From Microlunatus phosphovorus NM-1 (GTDB taxonomy: Bacteria > Actinomycetota > Actinomycetes > Propionibacteriales > Propionibacteriaceae): a stretch of DNA of 64,000 bases. The stretch lies in assembly GCF_000270245.1 (NCBI RefSeq), contig NC_015635.1:1-64000 (forward strand), read 5' to 3'. Positions within the stretch are counted from its first letter, which is position 1. Each line of letters starts with the position of its first letter. Below, one piece after another: positions 9,981-22,753 of this stretch. The position numbers and the translations under genes are program-made. Under the pieces are notes generated by a model. That model ran no database searches, was not told the DNA's origin, and was given only the letters and a program-made list of their open reading frames with translations.

Positions 9981-11323
9981 GTCGCCTCTTGGTCTTCCGG
10001 AGTCGTCTCGACGTCGACGTGGTGCGAGCGTGCCCAGAACAATTCCAAGCAACGACGGAACGCGACGGCGAGCAGACAGATCCGCAAGGGTTCCAGCAGG
10101 ATGTCCGGGATCAAGTCGAAAGAGGTGCCGTAGGCGTACCAGAAGGCGATCGGCTGGCCGGCGAAGAGACGGTTGGTCAGCATCTCCAGACCGCTGTCCG
10201 CCATCACGAGCGCGGAGTAGACCGCCACGTAGGCACCCAGGAACACCACCCCGGCGCGCAGCACCAGGCGCAGGGAGTGGAAGGTCGGCAGATACTTGTC
10301 GTCGATGTCGCCGAGAAAGGCCTCCTTCAGTTCCGTGGCCGCCCGACCGACTCCGGCCGGCGGCGGCAGCTTGCCCTTGGCTCGGCGACGCTCGGCATGG
10401 CTGGCGAACACCGTCGAGCCGGGCACCTTCGCCAGGTACGGCTGTCCCTTGCGCCAGAGCTCGGCCAGCGACAGCACCTGAGTACCGAACACCAGCGCCG
10501 CGACCGCGAGCCAGACGACCGGTTGGACCAGCGCCTCCCACAACAACGGCCAGACCTCGTCGGCGAGGAAGCCCACCATTCGAGTCACGATCACCGGCAA
10601 GTGGATGGAGATGACCGACAAGGCATCCAGCAGGTGCTGCCACCAGCTGTCCAACCAGGCCATGAAGGCCCGGTCCGCCAGCCACAGCTTGGCTTGCTGC
10701 CAGATCCGCACCCCGCCCATGATGACGACGAGCATGAAGAAGGTCTCGACCAGCGCGACGGTCAGGCCGAGGGCCCGGATCCCGGAGCGTTCGTGCCATG
10801 CATCCAAGCCGCGCCGGAGCAGATAGATCGTCACCAGACCGGCCAGAAACCACCACGGGTGCTCGACGGCCGCCTGGTTGAGGGTGCCGAGGATGGATGG
10901 TTGGTCGGTGACCACCCCGCTGCGGAAGAGCTGTTCGTACGCCAGTTGAGCGGCCCGCTCGGAGACGTCGCCGAAGACCGCGTAGATGCCGAGAAAGGGC
11001 AGCAGAGTGAGCGAGACGAGCCTGGTCAGACTGCTGTCCCGGTCATCGGAGACCAGCTCGGCATCGGGGATCAGCTGCCTGACCCCGAGGTCTTGGCCGA
11101 CCAACTGCAGCATCACGACGATGGCCACCAGCTGTGCCAGGAAGCTGAAGGAGAAGATGGCCAGGCCGGCCCACGAGTTCCACTCACCTGCCGTGATCGC
11201 CAGCCGCTGAGCGAGCTCGGTGCCGAGCCAACCGAGCAGATAGACCGTCAACAGCTGAGGCAGCAGGCGCCACCACACCCGACCGGTGTCGAGCACCAGG
11301 ATGCGGAGGTCGGCCCAGATCAC
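9977..11323 (-). CDS. Polytopic membrane protein, unknown function
   Basis: A GTG at 11323 gives 448 residues and a 26-nt gap after dciA. A GTG at 11410 (477 residues) would overlap dciA by 61 nt and lacks a visible ribosome binding site, so the shorter form is preferred without certainty. I count about eight to ten hydrophobic segments, with a conserved-looking cytosolic stretch around ERRRAKGKLPPPAGVG. The C-terminal tail is charged (HHVDVETTPEDQEAT). It is coupled to the two single-pass proteins downstream by a 4-nt overlap, suggesting a membrane complex. No family was recognised. Confidence 0.75.
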   Translation of the reverse strand: MIWADLRILVLDTGRVWWRLLPQLLTVYLLGWLGTELAQRLAITAGEWNSWAGLAIFSFSFLAQLVAIVVMLQLVGQDLGVRQLIPDAELVSDDRDSSLTRLVSLTLLPFLGIYAVFGDVSERAAQLAYEQLFRSGVVTDQPSILGTLNQAAVEHPWWFLAGLVTIYLLRRGLDAWHERSGIRALGLTVALVETFFMLVVIMGGVRIWQQAKLWLADRAFMAWLDSWWQHLLDALSVISIHLPVIVTRMVGFLADEVWPLLWEALVQPVVWLAVAALVFGTQVLSLAELWRKGQPYLAKVPGSTVFASHAERRRAKGKLPPPAGVGRAATELKEAFLGDIDDKYLPTFHSLRLVLRAGVVFLGAYVAVYSALVMADSGLEMLTNRLFAGQPIAFWYAYGTSFDLIPDILLEPLRICLLAVAFRRCLELFWARSHHVDVETTPEDQEAT

Positions 11324-11349
11324 CCGAGGCAGCCTAATCCGGACACCGG

Positions 11350-11985
11350 TCAGCCATAGGTGTCGCGTGGCCCGCGACCGTCTCGGATCGAGAGCGGACC
11401 CTTCTTCCACGAGGGGCCCTGCGGACCGAGCACCTTCACCCGCGTCACTGTGCCATCGCCGAGCTGCTCGTTGAGCTTGGCCACCAGCTGGGGAGCCATG
11501 GTGCGCAGCGAGGTGGCCCAGACGGTCGACTCCGCACGCACCGTGAGCACCGTGTCGGCGTACGACTCGGGCCAGGAGTGTGCGGCGTTCGTCGGACCGA
11601 CCAGCACCGGCCAGCGGGCCAGCAGCGCGCGGACGCTCAGATCGGTGCTCCAGCCCTTGGCTTCGACCAGCCGGTCCAGCGCCGCACTGAGCAGCTTCGG
11701 ATCCCGGTCGTCGGGTGCGGCGCCGGAGCGGACCTGGTCGACCGGTGCCGAGTGTTTCGGATGCTTGCGTCGTCGACGCTGCTGGGCGCCGACCGAGTTG
11801 GCGATCGAGCGGGCCAGCTCCAGCCCGGTGGGATCGTGCGGGCTCTGGTCCGGTGCACCCTTCTGCACGGAGTCGCTCGGGTTGGTCGGCTTCGCTCCAT
11901 CTGTAGACCGAGCAGAGCCGACAAACCCGAGCGGATCTGCATCGGAGCGTGGGTCCGACGGCTGAATCGGGGTGGGGTCACTCAT
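11350..11985 (-). CDS. dciA: DciA-like DUF721 protein (replicative helicase operation/loading)
   Basis: The 211-residue product has a disordered N-terminal ~90 residues and a C-terminal DUF721 domain (about 95-190), with [19 protein letters not shown] followed by [15 protein letters not shown] and a stretch ending [18 protein letters not shown]. DciA is the ancestral bacterial helicase-loading partner of DnaB, and in actinobacteria it is typically encoded next to recF. Its start overlaps the end of recF by 8 nt. Both lie on the minus strand here, opposite to dnaN and gyrB. Confidence 0.88.
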   Translation of the reverse strand: MSDPTPIQPSDPRSDADPLGFVGSARSTDGAKPTNPSDSVQKGAPDQSPHDPTGLELARSIANSVGAQQRRRRKHPKHSAPVDQVRSGAAPDDRDPKLLSAALDRLVEAKGWSTDLSVRALLARWPVLVGPTNAAHSWPESYADTVLTVRAESTVWATSLRTMAPQLVAKLNEQLGDGTVTRVKVLGPQGPSWKKGPLSIRDGRGPRDTYG

Positions 11986-13117
11986 CGGCGGTCACGTCAC
12001 CAGCGGCGACCCGATATCGGTGACCGGCCAGCTCAGCCGGTACGTCAGCACCGACGGCGGCCGTCACCAGGACCTGCTCGGCGCTCAGCACACTGCCCGC
12101 GAGTCGCTCCCGTCGGACGCTGTCCAGCTCGGCGAACACGTCATCGAGCACCAGCACCGGCTCGACGGCGTCGGCACGCAGCAGCTGGAACGACCCGAGC
12201 CGGAGAGCCAGGGCCAGCGACCACGACTCGCCGTGGCTGGCGTACCCCTTCGCCGGCATCGGTCCCATCATCAACATGACGTCATCGCGGTGTGGGCCGA
12301 CCAGACAGAGTCCGCGCTGGATCTCGTCGGGGCGTCGTTCCTTGAGCCCGAGGGTCATCACCTCGGTCAGCTCATCGCGGGTCAGCTCCGGGCTCAGCTC
12401 CAGGCCCGACTTGTACGTCGCGGACACGTCGGAATTGGTCGGTGCGATGTCGGCGTACGCGGTTCGTACGTGTGGTGCCAACTCGGCCAAGGTCCGCAGG
12501 CGGGCCGCCAGCAGCTCACCGCCGGCCGCGGCCAGATGAGTGTCCCAAACGTCCAGGGTGGAGGCCGCCTCAGACGGCGGCGGCTTACCGCGGGACCGGC
12601 CACTGAGGGACTTCAACAGCGTGCTGCGCTGCCGGAGCACCCGGTCGTAGTCGGCGCGTACGCCGGCGAACCGCGGCCAGCGGGCGACGACCAGCTCATC
12701 GAGGAATCGGCGCCGCTCGGAAGGATCTCCCTTGACGATCGCCAGATCCTCCGGAGAGAAGACCACCGTGCGGAGCACACCGACCAGCTCGCGGGCCCGT
12801 CGCAACGGTGATCGGTTCAGTCTGGCCCGATTCGCCTTTCCCGGCGTGATCTCCACTTCCAGTTGCACCTGACGGTGGTCGTCCAGCCCAGCCTGGACGC
12901 GGGCCCGAACGATCGCCCGCTCGGCGCCGAACCGGACCAGTGGGACCTCCGAGGACACCCGGTGAGACGACAGCGTCGACAGGTATTCCACCGCCTCGAC
13001 CAGATTCGTCTTCCCCTGGCCGTTCGCGCCGACGAACGTCGTCACCCCGGCTCCGAGCGGCACGTCGACCTGCAGGTACGACCGGAAGTCGGCCAGCTGC
13101 AGATGATCGACGAACAC
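11978..13117 (-). CDS. recF: DNA replication and repair protein RecF
   Basis: RecF is an SMC-like ATPase that helps load RecA at gaps through RecOR. The 379-residue length is typical. The N-terminus [13 protein letters not shown] is characteristic, Walker [10 protein letters not shown] is near residues 30-38, the segment [22 protein letters not shown] matches the family, and the signature/Walker B half is at the C-terminus (SLALALRLG, then [12 protein letters not shown]). The start is GTG at 13117. Co-transcription with dciA is implied by the 8-nt overlap. Confidence 0.96.
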   Translation of the reverse strand: MFVDHLQLADFRSYLQVDVPLGAGVTTFVGANGQGKTNLVEAVEYLSTLSSHRVSSEVPLVRFGAERAIVRARVQAGLDDHRQVQLEVEITPGKANRARLNRSPLRRARELVGVLRTVVFSPEDLAIVKGDPSERRRFLDELVVARWPRFAGVRADYDRVLRQRSTLLKSLSGRSRGKPPPSEAASTLDVWDTHLAAAGGELLAARLRTLAELAPHVRTAYADIAPTNSDVSATYKSGLELSPELTRDELTEVMTLGLKERRPDEIQRGLCLVGPHRDDVMLMMGPMPAKGYASHGESWSLALALRLGSFQLLRADAVEPVLVLDDVFAELDSVRRERLAGSVLSAEQVLVTAAVGADVPAELAGHRYRVAAGDVTADE

Positions 13118-13216
13118 CCGCTAACCCTACGATCCTCCGGCCCAGAAGTGAGGACCCCAGAAGTGAGGACGATGAGGCCTGGCCCGACTGGTGACTGCGA
13201 TGTGGCTCACCTTGGC

Positions 13217-15328
13217 TCAGCGAGTGGTCCAGGCCGGGGTCGCGTAGCGGGGGGCGGTCAGACCGAGCGGCGCCGGCTCTCCTCCGTCGGCAGGAACCAG
13301 CCAGATGTCCTTGCTCTCGGTTCGATCTCCGTTGGCATCGCGGTTGGAGATGAACGCGATGGTGCGTCCGTCGGGGGACCACGACGGCATGTTGTCGGTC
13401 GCTGCACCACTCACCAAGGTCTTGGGCGTGCCGCCGCGAGCAGCGACGGTCATGATGTCGTGATCGGAGAGTCTGCTGTCGGCGTTGAACTTCTCCCCGC
13501 GGGGCGGTCCGACTCGTCGTCGGAATGCCAGTGACTCCCCATCGGGGGACCATTGCGCGTCGCTATCGGCTTCCTCGGGGCTTTCGGTGACGGCTCGAGG
13601 ATCAGATGACCCGTCGAGCGGCATGACATAGATGGCGCCGCCCTCCTCGCTGGTGTCGGAGAGGGTCCCGCAGAACGCGATGGTCTTGCCGTCGGGCGAG
13701 ATGGCGGGGTCGGATGGTTGGAGATCGCCGGTGTTGAGCTTGCGGATGACCGTGCCGTCGATGTCCACGACGACGAGCTCTCGGGGCCCGTCGCTGGGTT
13801 GGCATTCGAGCACGAAGACCGACTGATCGGTAGGTGACCAGGCCTTGTGACTGATCCGACCGCAACCGGCGGGCGAGTCGAAGAGCAGACGTCCGTTGCC
13901 TCCGGCGGCCGGCATGGCACGGACGGCGAGCCCGGCGTCGATGTAGGTGATGGTCCGTCGGTCAGGTGAGATCCCGATCCCGAAAGGACTGCCGTGCAAG
14001 ACCGCGTCGACCTGCCGGGACAACGTCGGATCGGCCGTGTCGACCAGCCACAGCTCGCCCGGAGGGGTCAGCTTCTTGTAGCGAGGAACCAGGAGCTGCG
14101 TCGCACCGATCGCCGGCCCGACGGGGAGGTCCAACGTTTCCCGGTCCTCAGTGCTTGGCGCCGGGCTCGGGGTCGACGAGGTGGCTGCGCCGCCGCCTGG
14201 CTCGGGTTGCGCAGCCTCGCCGTTCGACCATGGGCGCAGCAGGACCACGCCGATCGTCACCGCGAGCGCGAGGATCACCGCCGCGGCAGCGATGATCGCC
14301 GTCGGTGCCCGACGAGATCTCGACGGAACCGGCGCGGCCATCGATGCGGGAGGTGGCACCGATGATTTCAGGACCGTGGGGGGCGTCGGATAGCTGATGG
14401 TTGCCGGTGACGGGGTAACGCGGGGCGGCAGTTGGGTGGCGGCCGGCTGCCGGCGGTCCGGGATCTGCGGGAGAGCCGGCCCATCGGGGTAGGGCTGCGA
14501 CGGCCCGAGAGCGATCTGGACCCGCTGCAGGGCGCGACCGAACTCGGCGGCGCTCGGGTAGCGGTGGTCAGGACTCTTGGCCATGGCCTGGGCCAGGGCG
14601 GTCTGCATGCCGTCGGAGACATCGGCACGGTCGATGGGCGGCACGGGCTGAGTGCGGATTCGCTCAACCAGATCGGGCGCTTGGCCGGCACCTGCCGCTT
14701 GCTCCAACGGTGTCCGTCCGGCGAGCACGGTATAGAGGGTGGCGGCGAGGGAGTACACGTCACCACGCTGGTCTCCGCAGGCGCCGGCGGTGAACAGCTC
14801 CGGCGGGGCCCAGGGCACCGACATGGCGTGCACGTCGGTGCCGATGGCCGCGGCGATGCCGAAGTCGGCGAGGGCAGGTCGTCCGTAGTCGGTGGTCAAG
14901 ATGTTGGCTGGCTTGATGTCACGATGGAGGAGGCCAGCGCGATGCATGGCCTCGACCGCGCCGGCGATCTCGATGCCGATGGACAGCGCCTCCGATTCGG
15001 AGAGCGGGCTCACCCGATAGCGATCCTCGAGGTTGGGTTGCGAGCAGTACTCCATGACCAGATAGGGCCGCGCGTCGTCGGAGATGCCCGCTCGGTGCAC
15101 CGTGACGATGGACGGGTGATTGGACAATCGAGCCAACACGTTCGCTTCGTCGATGAAACGACGAACGGCCTCGTCGCTGAGCCTCTCGGAGAGCACCTTG
15201 ATGGCTACGAGTCGGTCGAACCAGAGCTCCTGGTACAAGAAGACGTCGGCGAATCCGCCTGAGCCGAGGTGTCGTACGAAGGAGAAGCCAGAGATCACTG
15301 GCGGCGAGCCAGTAGGTCGCTTGGTCAC
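13217..15328 (-). CDS. Receptor-like Ser/Thr protein kinase with extracytoplasmic beta-propeller
   Basis: The 703-residue PknB-type kinase has a catalytic domain at about residues 14-275: glycine loop GSGGFADV, VAIK lysine, HRDIKPAN catalytic loop and DFG. A Pro-rich juxtamembrane linker follows. One membrane helix lies at about 343-367 (TAIIAAAAVILALAVTIGVVLL). The outer part (410-700) holds TolB/WD40-like repeats with recurring SPDGKTIAF, SPDGESLAF and SPDGRTIAF. A cell-surface propeller sensor driving cytosolic phosphorylation is inferred. The FHA-ABC transporter at 5701 is a candidate target. It starts at GTG 15328, and recF begins 99 nt downstream on the same strand. Confidence 0.92.
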   Translation of the reverse strand: MTKRPTGSPPVISGFSFVRHLGSGGFADVFLYQELWFDRLVAIKVLSERLSDEAVRRFIDEANVLARLSNHPSIVTVHRAGISDDARPYLVMEYCSQPNLEDRYRVSPLSESEALSIGIEIAGAVEAMHRAGLLHRDIKPANILTTDYGRPALADFGIAAAIGTDVHAMSVPWAPPELFTAGACGDQRGDVYSLAATLYTVLAGRTPLEQAAGAGQAPDLVERIRTQPVPPIDRADVSDGMQTALAQAMAKSPDHRYPSAAEFGRALQRVQIALGPSQPYPDGPALPQIPDRRQPAATQLPPRVTPSPATISYPTPPTVLKSSVPPPASMAAPVPSRSRRAPTAIIAAAAVILALAVTIGVVLLRPWSNGEAAQPEPGGGAATSSTPSPAPSTEDRETLDLPVGPAIGATQLLVPRYKKLTPPGELWLVDTADPTLSRQVDAVLHGSPFGIGISPDRRTITYIDAGLAVRAMPAAGGNGRLLFDSPAGCGRISHKAWSPTDQSVFVLECQPSDGPRELVVVDIDGTVIRKLNTGDLQPSDPAISPDGKTIAFCGTLSDTSEEGGAIYVMPLDGSSDPRAVTESPEEADSDAQWSPDGESLAFRRRVGPPRGEKFNADSRLSDHDIMTVAARGGTPKTLVSGAATDNMPSWSPDGRTIAFISNRDANGDRTESKDIWLVPADGGEPAPLGLTAPRYATPAWTTR

Positions 15329-15633
15329 GTCAATCAGACTTTCGAAGATTCGCGGTAGGCGGCGGAACGATCTCGACGCGAGCTGAAACGATATCGGAAC
15401 GGGGACGAGTGGGGGCGAGATTCTGAACTTCCGTGCCTGCGCCGACCACCGCTCATGGGCTCAGCGGTCGCCCTGAGCCTTTTGACGGCCCTGGGGTGCG
15501 TATCCGTGGTCCCGCGCGGTACGGCACACGGCCCAATGGGCGGTTCTGAGGCTCCTAGGGCCCTTCCAGTGTGTTTCGACCCCTGGCAGATGCGGTGTCT
15601 GACGATATAGCGCGGTAGACTGTGAGTTGTCCC

Positions 15634-15733
15634 GGACGGCTGCGGATCCGACCAGATCACAGCCGTCCCTGTGTTGTCGTGCCGCCCTCGGCTGCGACCC
15701 GTGAACGGGTCGGGCTCGGGGCGGCGCCTGTGT
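15634..15733 (+). promoter_or_regulatory. Structured gyrB 5' leader
   Basis: The gap 15329-15750 between the divergent kinase and gyrB holds no gene. Close to gyrB it contains a 9-bp inverted repeat (GGACGGCTG 15634-15642 with CAGCCGTCC 15660-15668). A nested hairpin follows, with CGACCCG/CGGGTCG inside an outer GCCGCCC/GGGGCGGC arm, ending shortly before the AGGAG ribosome binding site at about 15737. It could act in supercoiling- or transcript-level control of gyrase, but no known riboswitch family is recognised. Confidence 0.4.
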
Positions 15734-15750
15734 GACAGGAGTCCGAGCCG

Positions 15751-17868
<2,118 letters not shown>

Positions 17869-17899
17869 GTCGTTCTGGGGCGGTCGGTCGGCAGATTCC

Positions 17900-17981
17900 G
17901 GTTGGGGAGGGGCGTCTCGCCCTCCTCGCTCCGCAAGCTCCGCTCGGAACGCCCGACCCACCCTGACGCCCCTCCCCAACC
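17900..17981. repeat. Long GC-rich palindromic repeat, copy D
   Basis: A perfect 16-bp inverted repeat (17900-17915 with 17966-17981) surrounds the same TCTCGCCCTCCTCGCTCCGC-type core as copies A-C. It lies in the 309-nt gyrB-gyrA spacer, which otherwise holds nothing recognisable. Its presence may separate gyrB and gyrA transcription; it could also be a dispersed palindromic element. Confidence 0.8.
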
Positions 17982-18177
17982 TCCACCTGCCGACCTCAGG
18001 TCGTCGGTGGTCAAGCAAGCGTCCGACTTCAGTGCTGGGTGGCCGCTCATCCGCCCACGCAGGTGCTGGGTGGGCTGGTTGGGGTGGCCGTGGATTCGGG
18101 CGGGTGGACCTGATGGGTGGCTACAAGATCAAGAACTCGCGCGATGTTCGACGTGAAACGGAATGTGGAGTTGACCT

Positions 18178-20868
18178 GTGACTGATGTGACCGAGCCGCC
18201 GGCGGACCGGCGGGAGCCGGTGGATCTGCAGGACGAGATCCAGAAGTCGTACCTCGATTACGCGATGAGCGTGATTGTGGGGCGGGCGCTGCCGGATGCG
18301 CGGGACGGGTTGAAGCCGGTGCACCGGCGGATCCTGTACGGGATGTTCGACGGCGGGTATCGGCCGGACCGGGGCTGGAACAAGTGCGCTCGTGTTGTCG
18401 GCGAGGTGATGGGCCAGTACCACCCGCACGGTGACGGGGCGATCTATGACTCCCTGGTGCGGCTCGCCCAGCCGTGGGTGATGCGCTATCCGCTGGTCGC
18501 CGGCCAGGGCAACTTCGGGTCGCCCGGGAACGACAAAGCCGCCGCCATGCGCTACACGGAGTGCCGGATGGCGCCGCTGGCCATGGAGATGGTCCGCGAC
18601 ATCGACGAGAACACCGTCGACTTCAAACCGAACTACGACGGCAAAGCGCAGGAGCCGGTCGTGCTGCCGTCCCGGTTCCCGAACCTGCTGGTGAATGGCT
18701 CGACCGGTATCGCGGTCGGCATGGCGACCAACATCCCGACTCACAACCTGCGGGAGGTCTCGGCCGCGGTGCAGTGGTCATTGGAGCACCCCGAGGCCAC
18801 GGCCGAGGAACTGCTCGAGGCCGCTCTGCAACGGGTCAAGGGGCCGGACTTCCCCAATGGTGCGCTGATCGTCGGCCGCAAGGGGATCGAGGACGCGTAC
18901 CGGACCGGACGCGGCTCGGTCATCATGCGGGCCGTCGTCGACATCGAGGAGGACCGCAACGGTCGGACGTTGCTGGTCGTCACCGAGCTGCCGCATCTGG
19001 TCAATCCGGACAACCTGGCGTTGAAGATCGCCGAGCTGGTCAATCAGGGCAAGCTGGCCGGGATCGCCGACATCCGGGACGACACCTCCGCCCGGACCGG
19101 ACAGCGCCTGGTGATCGTGCTGAAGCGCGACGCGCAGCCGCGGGTGGTGCTGAACAACCTCTACAAGCACACCCAGCTGCAGGACACCTTCGGCTGCAAC
19201 ATGTTGGCGCTGGTCGACGACGTGCCGCGGACGCTGCGGCTGGACCAGTTCATCGCATACTGGGTCGCGCATCAGGTCGAGGTCATCCAGCGGCGTACGC
19301 AGTATCGGCTGGACCAGGCCGAGGCCCGAGCCCACATCTACCGGGCGCTGGTCAAGGCGCTCGACATGCTGGACGAGGTCATCGCCTTGATCCGGCGCAG
19401 CCCGACCACCGAGGAGGCGCGGCTCGGACTGATGGCGCTGCTGGAGATCGACGAGGTGCAGGCCACCGCGATCCTCGACATGCAGCTGCGCCGGCTGGCG
19501 GCCCTGGAACGGCAGCGGATCATCGATCAGCTGGCCGAGCTGGAGCGGGTGATCGCGGACCTGCAGGACATCTTGGCCAAGCCCGAGCGGCAGCGCACCA
19601 TCATCAGCGAGGAGCTGGCCGAGATCGTCGACCGGTACGGCGACGAACGCCGGACCACGATCATCGCCGCCGATGGCGACCTGTCCGACGAGGACCTGAT
19701 CCCGGACAACTCGGTGGTGGTCACCATCACCCGCGGCGGATACGCCAAGCGCACGCTGACCGAGGCGTACCGGGTGCAAAAACGTGGTGGCAAGGGCGTA
19801 CGTGGTGCGAGCCTACGAGCCGACGACGAGGTCGAGCACCTGTTCCCGACCACCAACCACCAGTGGATCCTGTTCTTCACGAACAAGGGTCGGGTCTATC
19901 GGGCGAAGGTCTGGCAGCTACCTGAGGCCGGTCGGGATGCGAAGGGCTCGCACGTTGCCGGGCTGCTGTCGTTCCTGCCGGATGAGGAGATCGCCCAGGT
20001 GCTGGCGATTCCCGACTACGAGGTCCAGCCGTACTTGTTGCTGGCGACCAAACAGGGACTGGTGAAGAAGAGCTCGCTCCCGCTCTATGACTCGCCACGT
20101 CAGGCCGGCATCATCGCGGTCAACTTCCGTGATGACGACGATGAGCTGATCGGCGCTGAGCTGTGTGGGGCCGAGGACGAGGTGCTGCTGATCTCGACCA
20201 AGGGTCAGGCGATCCGATTCCCGGCCGATGACGAGCAGTTGCGGCCGATGGGTCGGGCGACGTCGGGCGTCACGGGGATGAAGTTCCGGACTGGTGATCA
20301 GCTGCTGTCGCTGTCGATCATCCGGGCTCGTGAGGACGACGTCGACCGGTACGTGTTCACCGTCACCGACGGCGGGTTCGCCAAGCGGACCCATGTCTCG
20401 GAGTATCGCGAGCAGAATCGTGGCGGACTTGGCATCAAGGCGATGAAACTCAACAGTGACCGTGGTTCGTTGGTCGGGGGACTGGTGGTGACAGACAATG
20501 ATGAGGTCATCGCCATCAAGGCAAGTGGACAGATCACCCGCAGCGCGGTATCCGAGGTTCCGGTCAAGGGCCGTGACACGATGGGTGTGAAGTTCGTGGG
20601 CGTGGGTGATGACGATTCGGTCGTGGTCATCGCGCGAAACCCGGAGCAGGCCGAGGATGACGAGGCCGAGACCGAGACAACCGAAGACGTAACGAACCGC
20701 GACTCTGCGGAAGACCCCATGGCGGCTGACTCGATTGCCGCCGATCCGACTGCAGAGGACGTGGCCACCACCACCGACTCAGCGGAGTCGGTCGAGGACG
20801 ATCCGGTGGCAGCAGCCGAGACCGGAGACTTCGCGACTGATGACGGTGTCGAGGAGGACGAACAGTGA
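18178..20868 (+). CDS. gyrA: DNA gyrase subunit A
   Basis: Breakage-reunion subunit of gyrase. The 896-residue product starts at GTG 18178. The quinolone-resistance region [12 protein letters not shown] is at residues 82-93, the catalytic Tyr is Y126 (MRYTECRMA), and the GyrA box ([10 protein letters not shown]) opens the C-terminal beta-pinwheel. A ~75-residue acidic tail rich in Asp/Glu/Thr follows the pinwheel. The residue corresponding to E. coli Ser83 is Gly87, whereas Asp91 corresponds to Asp87. The stop overlaps the start of the DUF3566 gene by 4 nt (GTGA), implying coupling. Confidence 0.98.
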   Translation: MTDVTEPPADRREPVDLQDEIQKSYLDYAMSVIVGRALPDARDGLKPVHRRILYGMFDGGYRPDRGWNKCARVVGEVMGQYHPHGDGAIYDSLVRLAQPWVMRYPLVAGQGNFGSPGNDKAAAMRYTECRMAPLAMEMVRDIDENTVDFKPNYDGKAQEPVVLPSRFPNLLVNGSTGIAVGMATNIPTHNLREVSAAVQWSLEHPEATAEELLEAALQRVKGPDFPNGALIVGRKGIEDAYRTGRGSVIMRAVVDIEEDRNGRTLLVVTELPHLVNPDNLALKIAELVNQGKLAGIADIRDDTSARTGQRLVIVLKRDAQPRVVLNNLYKHTQLQDTFGCNMLALVDDVPRTLRLDQFIAYWVAHQVEVIQRRTQYRLDQAEARAHIYRALVKALDMLDEVIALIRRSPTTEEARLGLMALLEIDEVQATAILDMQLRRLAALERQRIIDQLAELERVIADLQDILAKPERQRTIISEELAEIVDRYGDERRTTIIAADGDLSDEDLIPDNSVVVTITRGGYAKRTLTEAYRVQKRGGKGVRGASLRADDEVEHLFPTTNHQWILFFTNKGRVYRAKVWQLPEAGRDAKGSHVAGLLSFLPDEEIAQVLAIPDYEVQPYLLLATKQGLVKKSSLPLYDSPRQAGIIAVNFRDDDDELIGAELCGAEDEVLLISTKGQAIRFPADDEQLRPMGRATSGVTGMKFRTGDQLLSLSIIRAREDDVDRYVFTVTDGGFAKRTHVSEYREQNRGGLGIKAMKLNSDRGSLVGGLVVTDNDEVIAIKASGQITRSAVSEVPVKGRDTMGVKFVGVGDDDSVVVIARNPEQAEDDEAETETTEDVTNRDSAEDPMAADSIAADPTAEDVATTTDSAESVEDDPVAAAETGDFATDDGVEEDEQ

Positions 20869-22685
20869 CAGATGCCAACAAAGGATCCGACGACCGCTCG
20901 GGCGCTGCTGGTGCGGTGAAGGACGCAACACCGGACAGTGAGCCCAAGAGCAAGGCCGGCAAGAACGACGCCGGCAAAGGCGACGCAGGCAGGGGCAAGG
21001 AAGCCAAGCAGAAGGCTTCGACCAATGGGACGGCGGTGAACGGTGCCTCGTCGAGTGCGCCCGCCGGCGAACCGGCCAAGCCGGCCGCGGAGGCCCGGCG
21101 TCCGGCCTGGCCAGCCCCGAGTGCCCGCAGCGCCGGTAGCGCTGCTGGGCTGAGCAGCGCCTCTCGACTGGGCGGTGCCTCTGGATCTGGCGGTGCCTCA
21201 GGGTCTGGCAGTGCGTCCAGCGCACCCCGGCCGGCGTGGCCATCGAGTGCGTCGACCGGCTATTCGGCCCGGTCGGCGCCGACCGGCTATTCCGCCGCCT
21301 CCAGCTCCTCAGTGTCGTCCGCATACTCGGCGCGTTCGGCAGCCTCTGCCTCGCCGTTGGCCACGGGAGCTGTTCCAGGGTCGGCTCCGTCCGCATCCTC
21401 GGTGTCGTCGGCGTACTCCGCAGCGTCGGCCCAGTCCGCCCGGTCTGCCTACAGTGGCCAGTCGGCGCCGTCTTCGCAGTCGGCTCACTCGGCAGTGTCC
21501 GGCTATTCGGCTCGTTCGGCGGCGTCGGCCACCCCGGTGGTTGCTCCCACAGGTTCAGCATCGTCGGCTTCGCCGGTCCCGTCGGCCGATGCCGACTCCG
21601 CAGCGGCGGTGACCGAACAGCTCGCGGCGGCGCCCCCGGCCGCGCCGGCCAAGAAGTTGCCGTGGCTGGTCCGTCTGGGTCTGAAACGGCCGCCAGAGGA
21701 TGTGGCGGCCCAGAAGGCTGCCGCCGACCAGGCGGCGGCTGAGGATTCTGCGGAGGTCGACGCTGAGGTCACCGGAGCGGGTGCCTCTGGCGCGGCGACG
21801 GCAGCCGCCCCCATCGTCGCCCCGCCGAGTGCTCCCGGCACGACCCCGACTGATCCGACGACCCCGACTGGTCCGACGTCCGGTGATGCTGCTTCTGGCG
21901 GCACCGAGCCAAGTGGGTCGGATCCCGCCAGTGCTCCTTCTGCCACTTCGCCGACCGCGCTCCCCAAGCCGAGTGCCACGCCGCCGCAGACCTCACCGTG
22001 GGCACGGCCGGCTGCCACTACGGCGGCTGGTGTGGCTGGTGCGACCGCGGGCGTGGCTGCTTCGGACAAGGACGAGACGTCAACCGCCGCGGACACCGGA
22101 GCCAAGCCCGAGTCGCGTTTTCCGCAGCCCGCTTCGCCGGAGGTCAAGCCCGGTGAGCAGGCCGGTGACCCCGCGAAGTCGGAAGATGTCGCAGGTCCGA
22201 GCACCGCTGTACTCCCTGCCGTGCCGGGTGCTGTGGGTGTCGCCGGTGCTGCGGGTGCGAAGCCGGTGGAGCCCCACCCGCCGGTGCCGAAGCCCAAGGT
22301 GGGCACCGCCCGTCGTACCCGTAAGGCCAGGCTGCGGCTGTCCCGACTGGACCCCTGGTCGGTGATGAAGACCTCGTTCCTGTTCTCCATCGCGGCCGGC
22401 ATCATGCTCGTCGTTGCGGTTTACGTGGTGTGGACCGTGCTGGCCACCTCCGGCCTGTTCGACTCGGTCAACGAGATCGTGGCGAGTGTGGTCTCCACGC
22501 CGGGTGACACGACGCCGTTCCGGATCGAGGAGTACATCAACACCCAGAAGGTGATGGGCATCAGCGCCCTGATCGCCTGTGTCGACGTGGTCATCTTCAC
22601 CGCTTTGGCGACGTTGGGTTCGTTTCTCTACAACCTGGCCGCCACGATGCTCGGCGGTCTGGAGATCACTCTCGCCGAGGACTGA
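20865..22685 (+). CDS. DUF3566 transmembrane protein with very long Ser/Ala/Tyr-rich N-terminus
   Basis: The 606-residue product is coupled to gyrA. Only the last ~125 residues form the conserved DUF3566 domain: a basic segment [20 protein letters not shown], a membrane helix near 505-530 and a second near 565-595. The preceding ~480 residues are low-complexity, first charged, then Ala/Ser with repeated YSARSA/AYSA units (about 130-215), then Ala/Pro/Thr-rich. Homologues after gyrA in actinobacteria are usually 150-350 residues, so the N-terminus is unusually long. Function is unknown. A strong terminator follows. Confidence 0.9.
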   Translation: MTDANKGSDDRSGAAGAVKDATPDSEPKSKAGKNDAGKGDAGRGKEAKQKASTNGTAVNGASSSAPAGEPAKPAAEARRPAWPAPSARSAGSAAGLSSASRLGGASGSGGASGSGSASSAPRPAWPSSASTGYSARSAPTGYSAASSSSVSSAYSARSAASASPLATGAVPGSAPSASSVSSAYSAASAQSARSAYSGQSAPSSQSAHSAVSGYSARSAASATPVVAPTGSASSASPVPSADADSAAAVTEQLAAAPPAAPAKKLPWLVRLGLKRPPEDVAAQKAAADQAAAEDSAEVDAEVTGAGASGAATAAAPIVAPPSAPGTTPTDPTTPTGPTSGDAASGGTEPSGSDPASAPSATSPTALPKPSATPPQTSPWARPAATTAAGVAGATAGVAASDKDETSTAADTGAKPESRFPQPASPEVKPGEQAGDPAKSEDVAGPSTAVLPAVPGAVGVAGAAGAKPVEPHPPVPKPKVGTARRTRKARLRLSRLDPWSVMKTSFLFSIAAGIMLVVAVYVVWTVLATSGLFDSVNEIVASVVSTPGDTTPFRIEEYINTQKVMGISALIACVDVVIFTALATLGSFLYNLAATMLGGLEITLAED

Positions 22686-22717
22686 TCTGTCTCGACTGGG
22701 CACTCGACCGACTTAAC

Positions 22718-22753
22718 TGATGACTCATCCCCAACCACGGGGATGAGTCATCA
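22718..22753 (+). terminator. Hairpin terminator after the gyrA-DUF3566 operon
   Basis: A perfect 15-bp stem (22718-22732 with 22739-22753) with a 6-nt loop lies 32 nt after the DUF3566 stop. It lacks a clear T-run but contains GCTTGTT just downstream. Confidence 0.75.
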
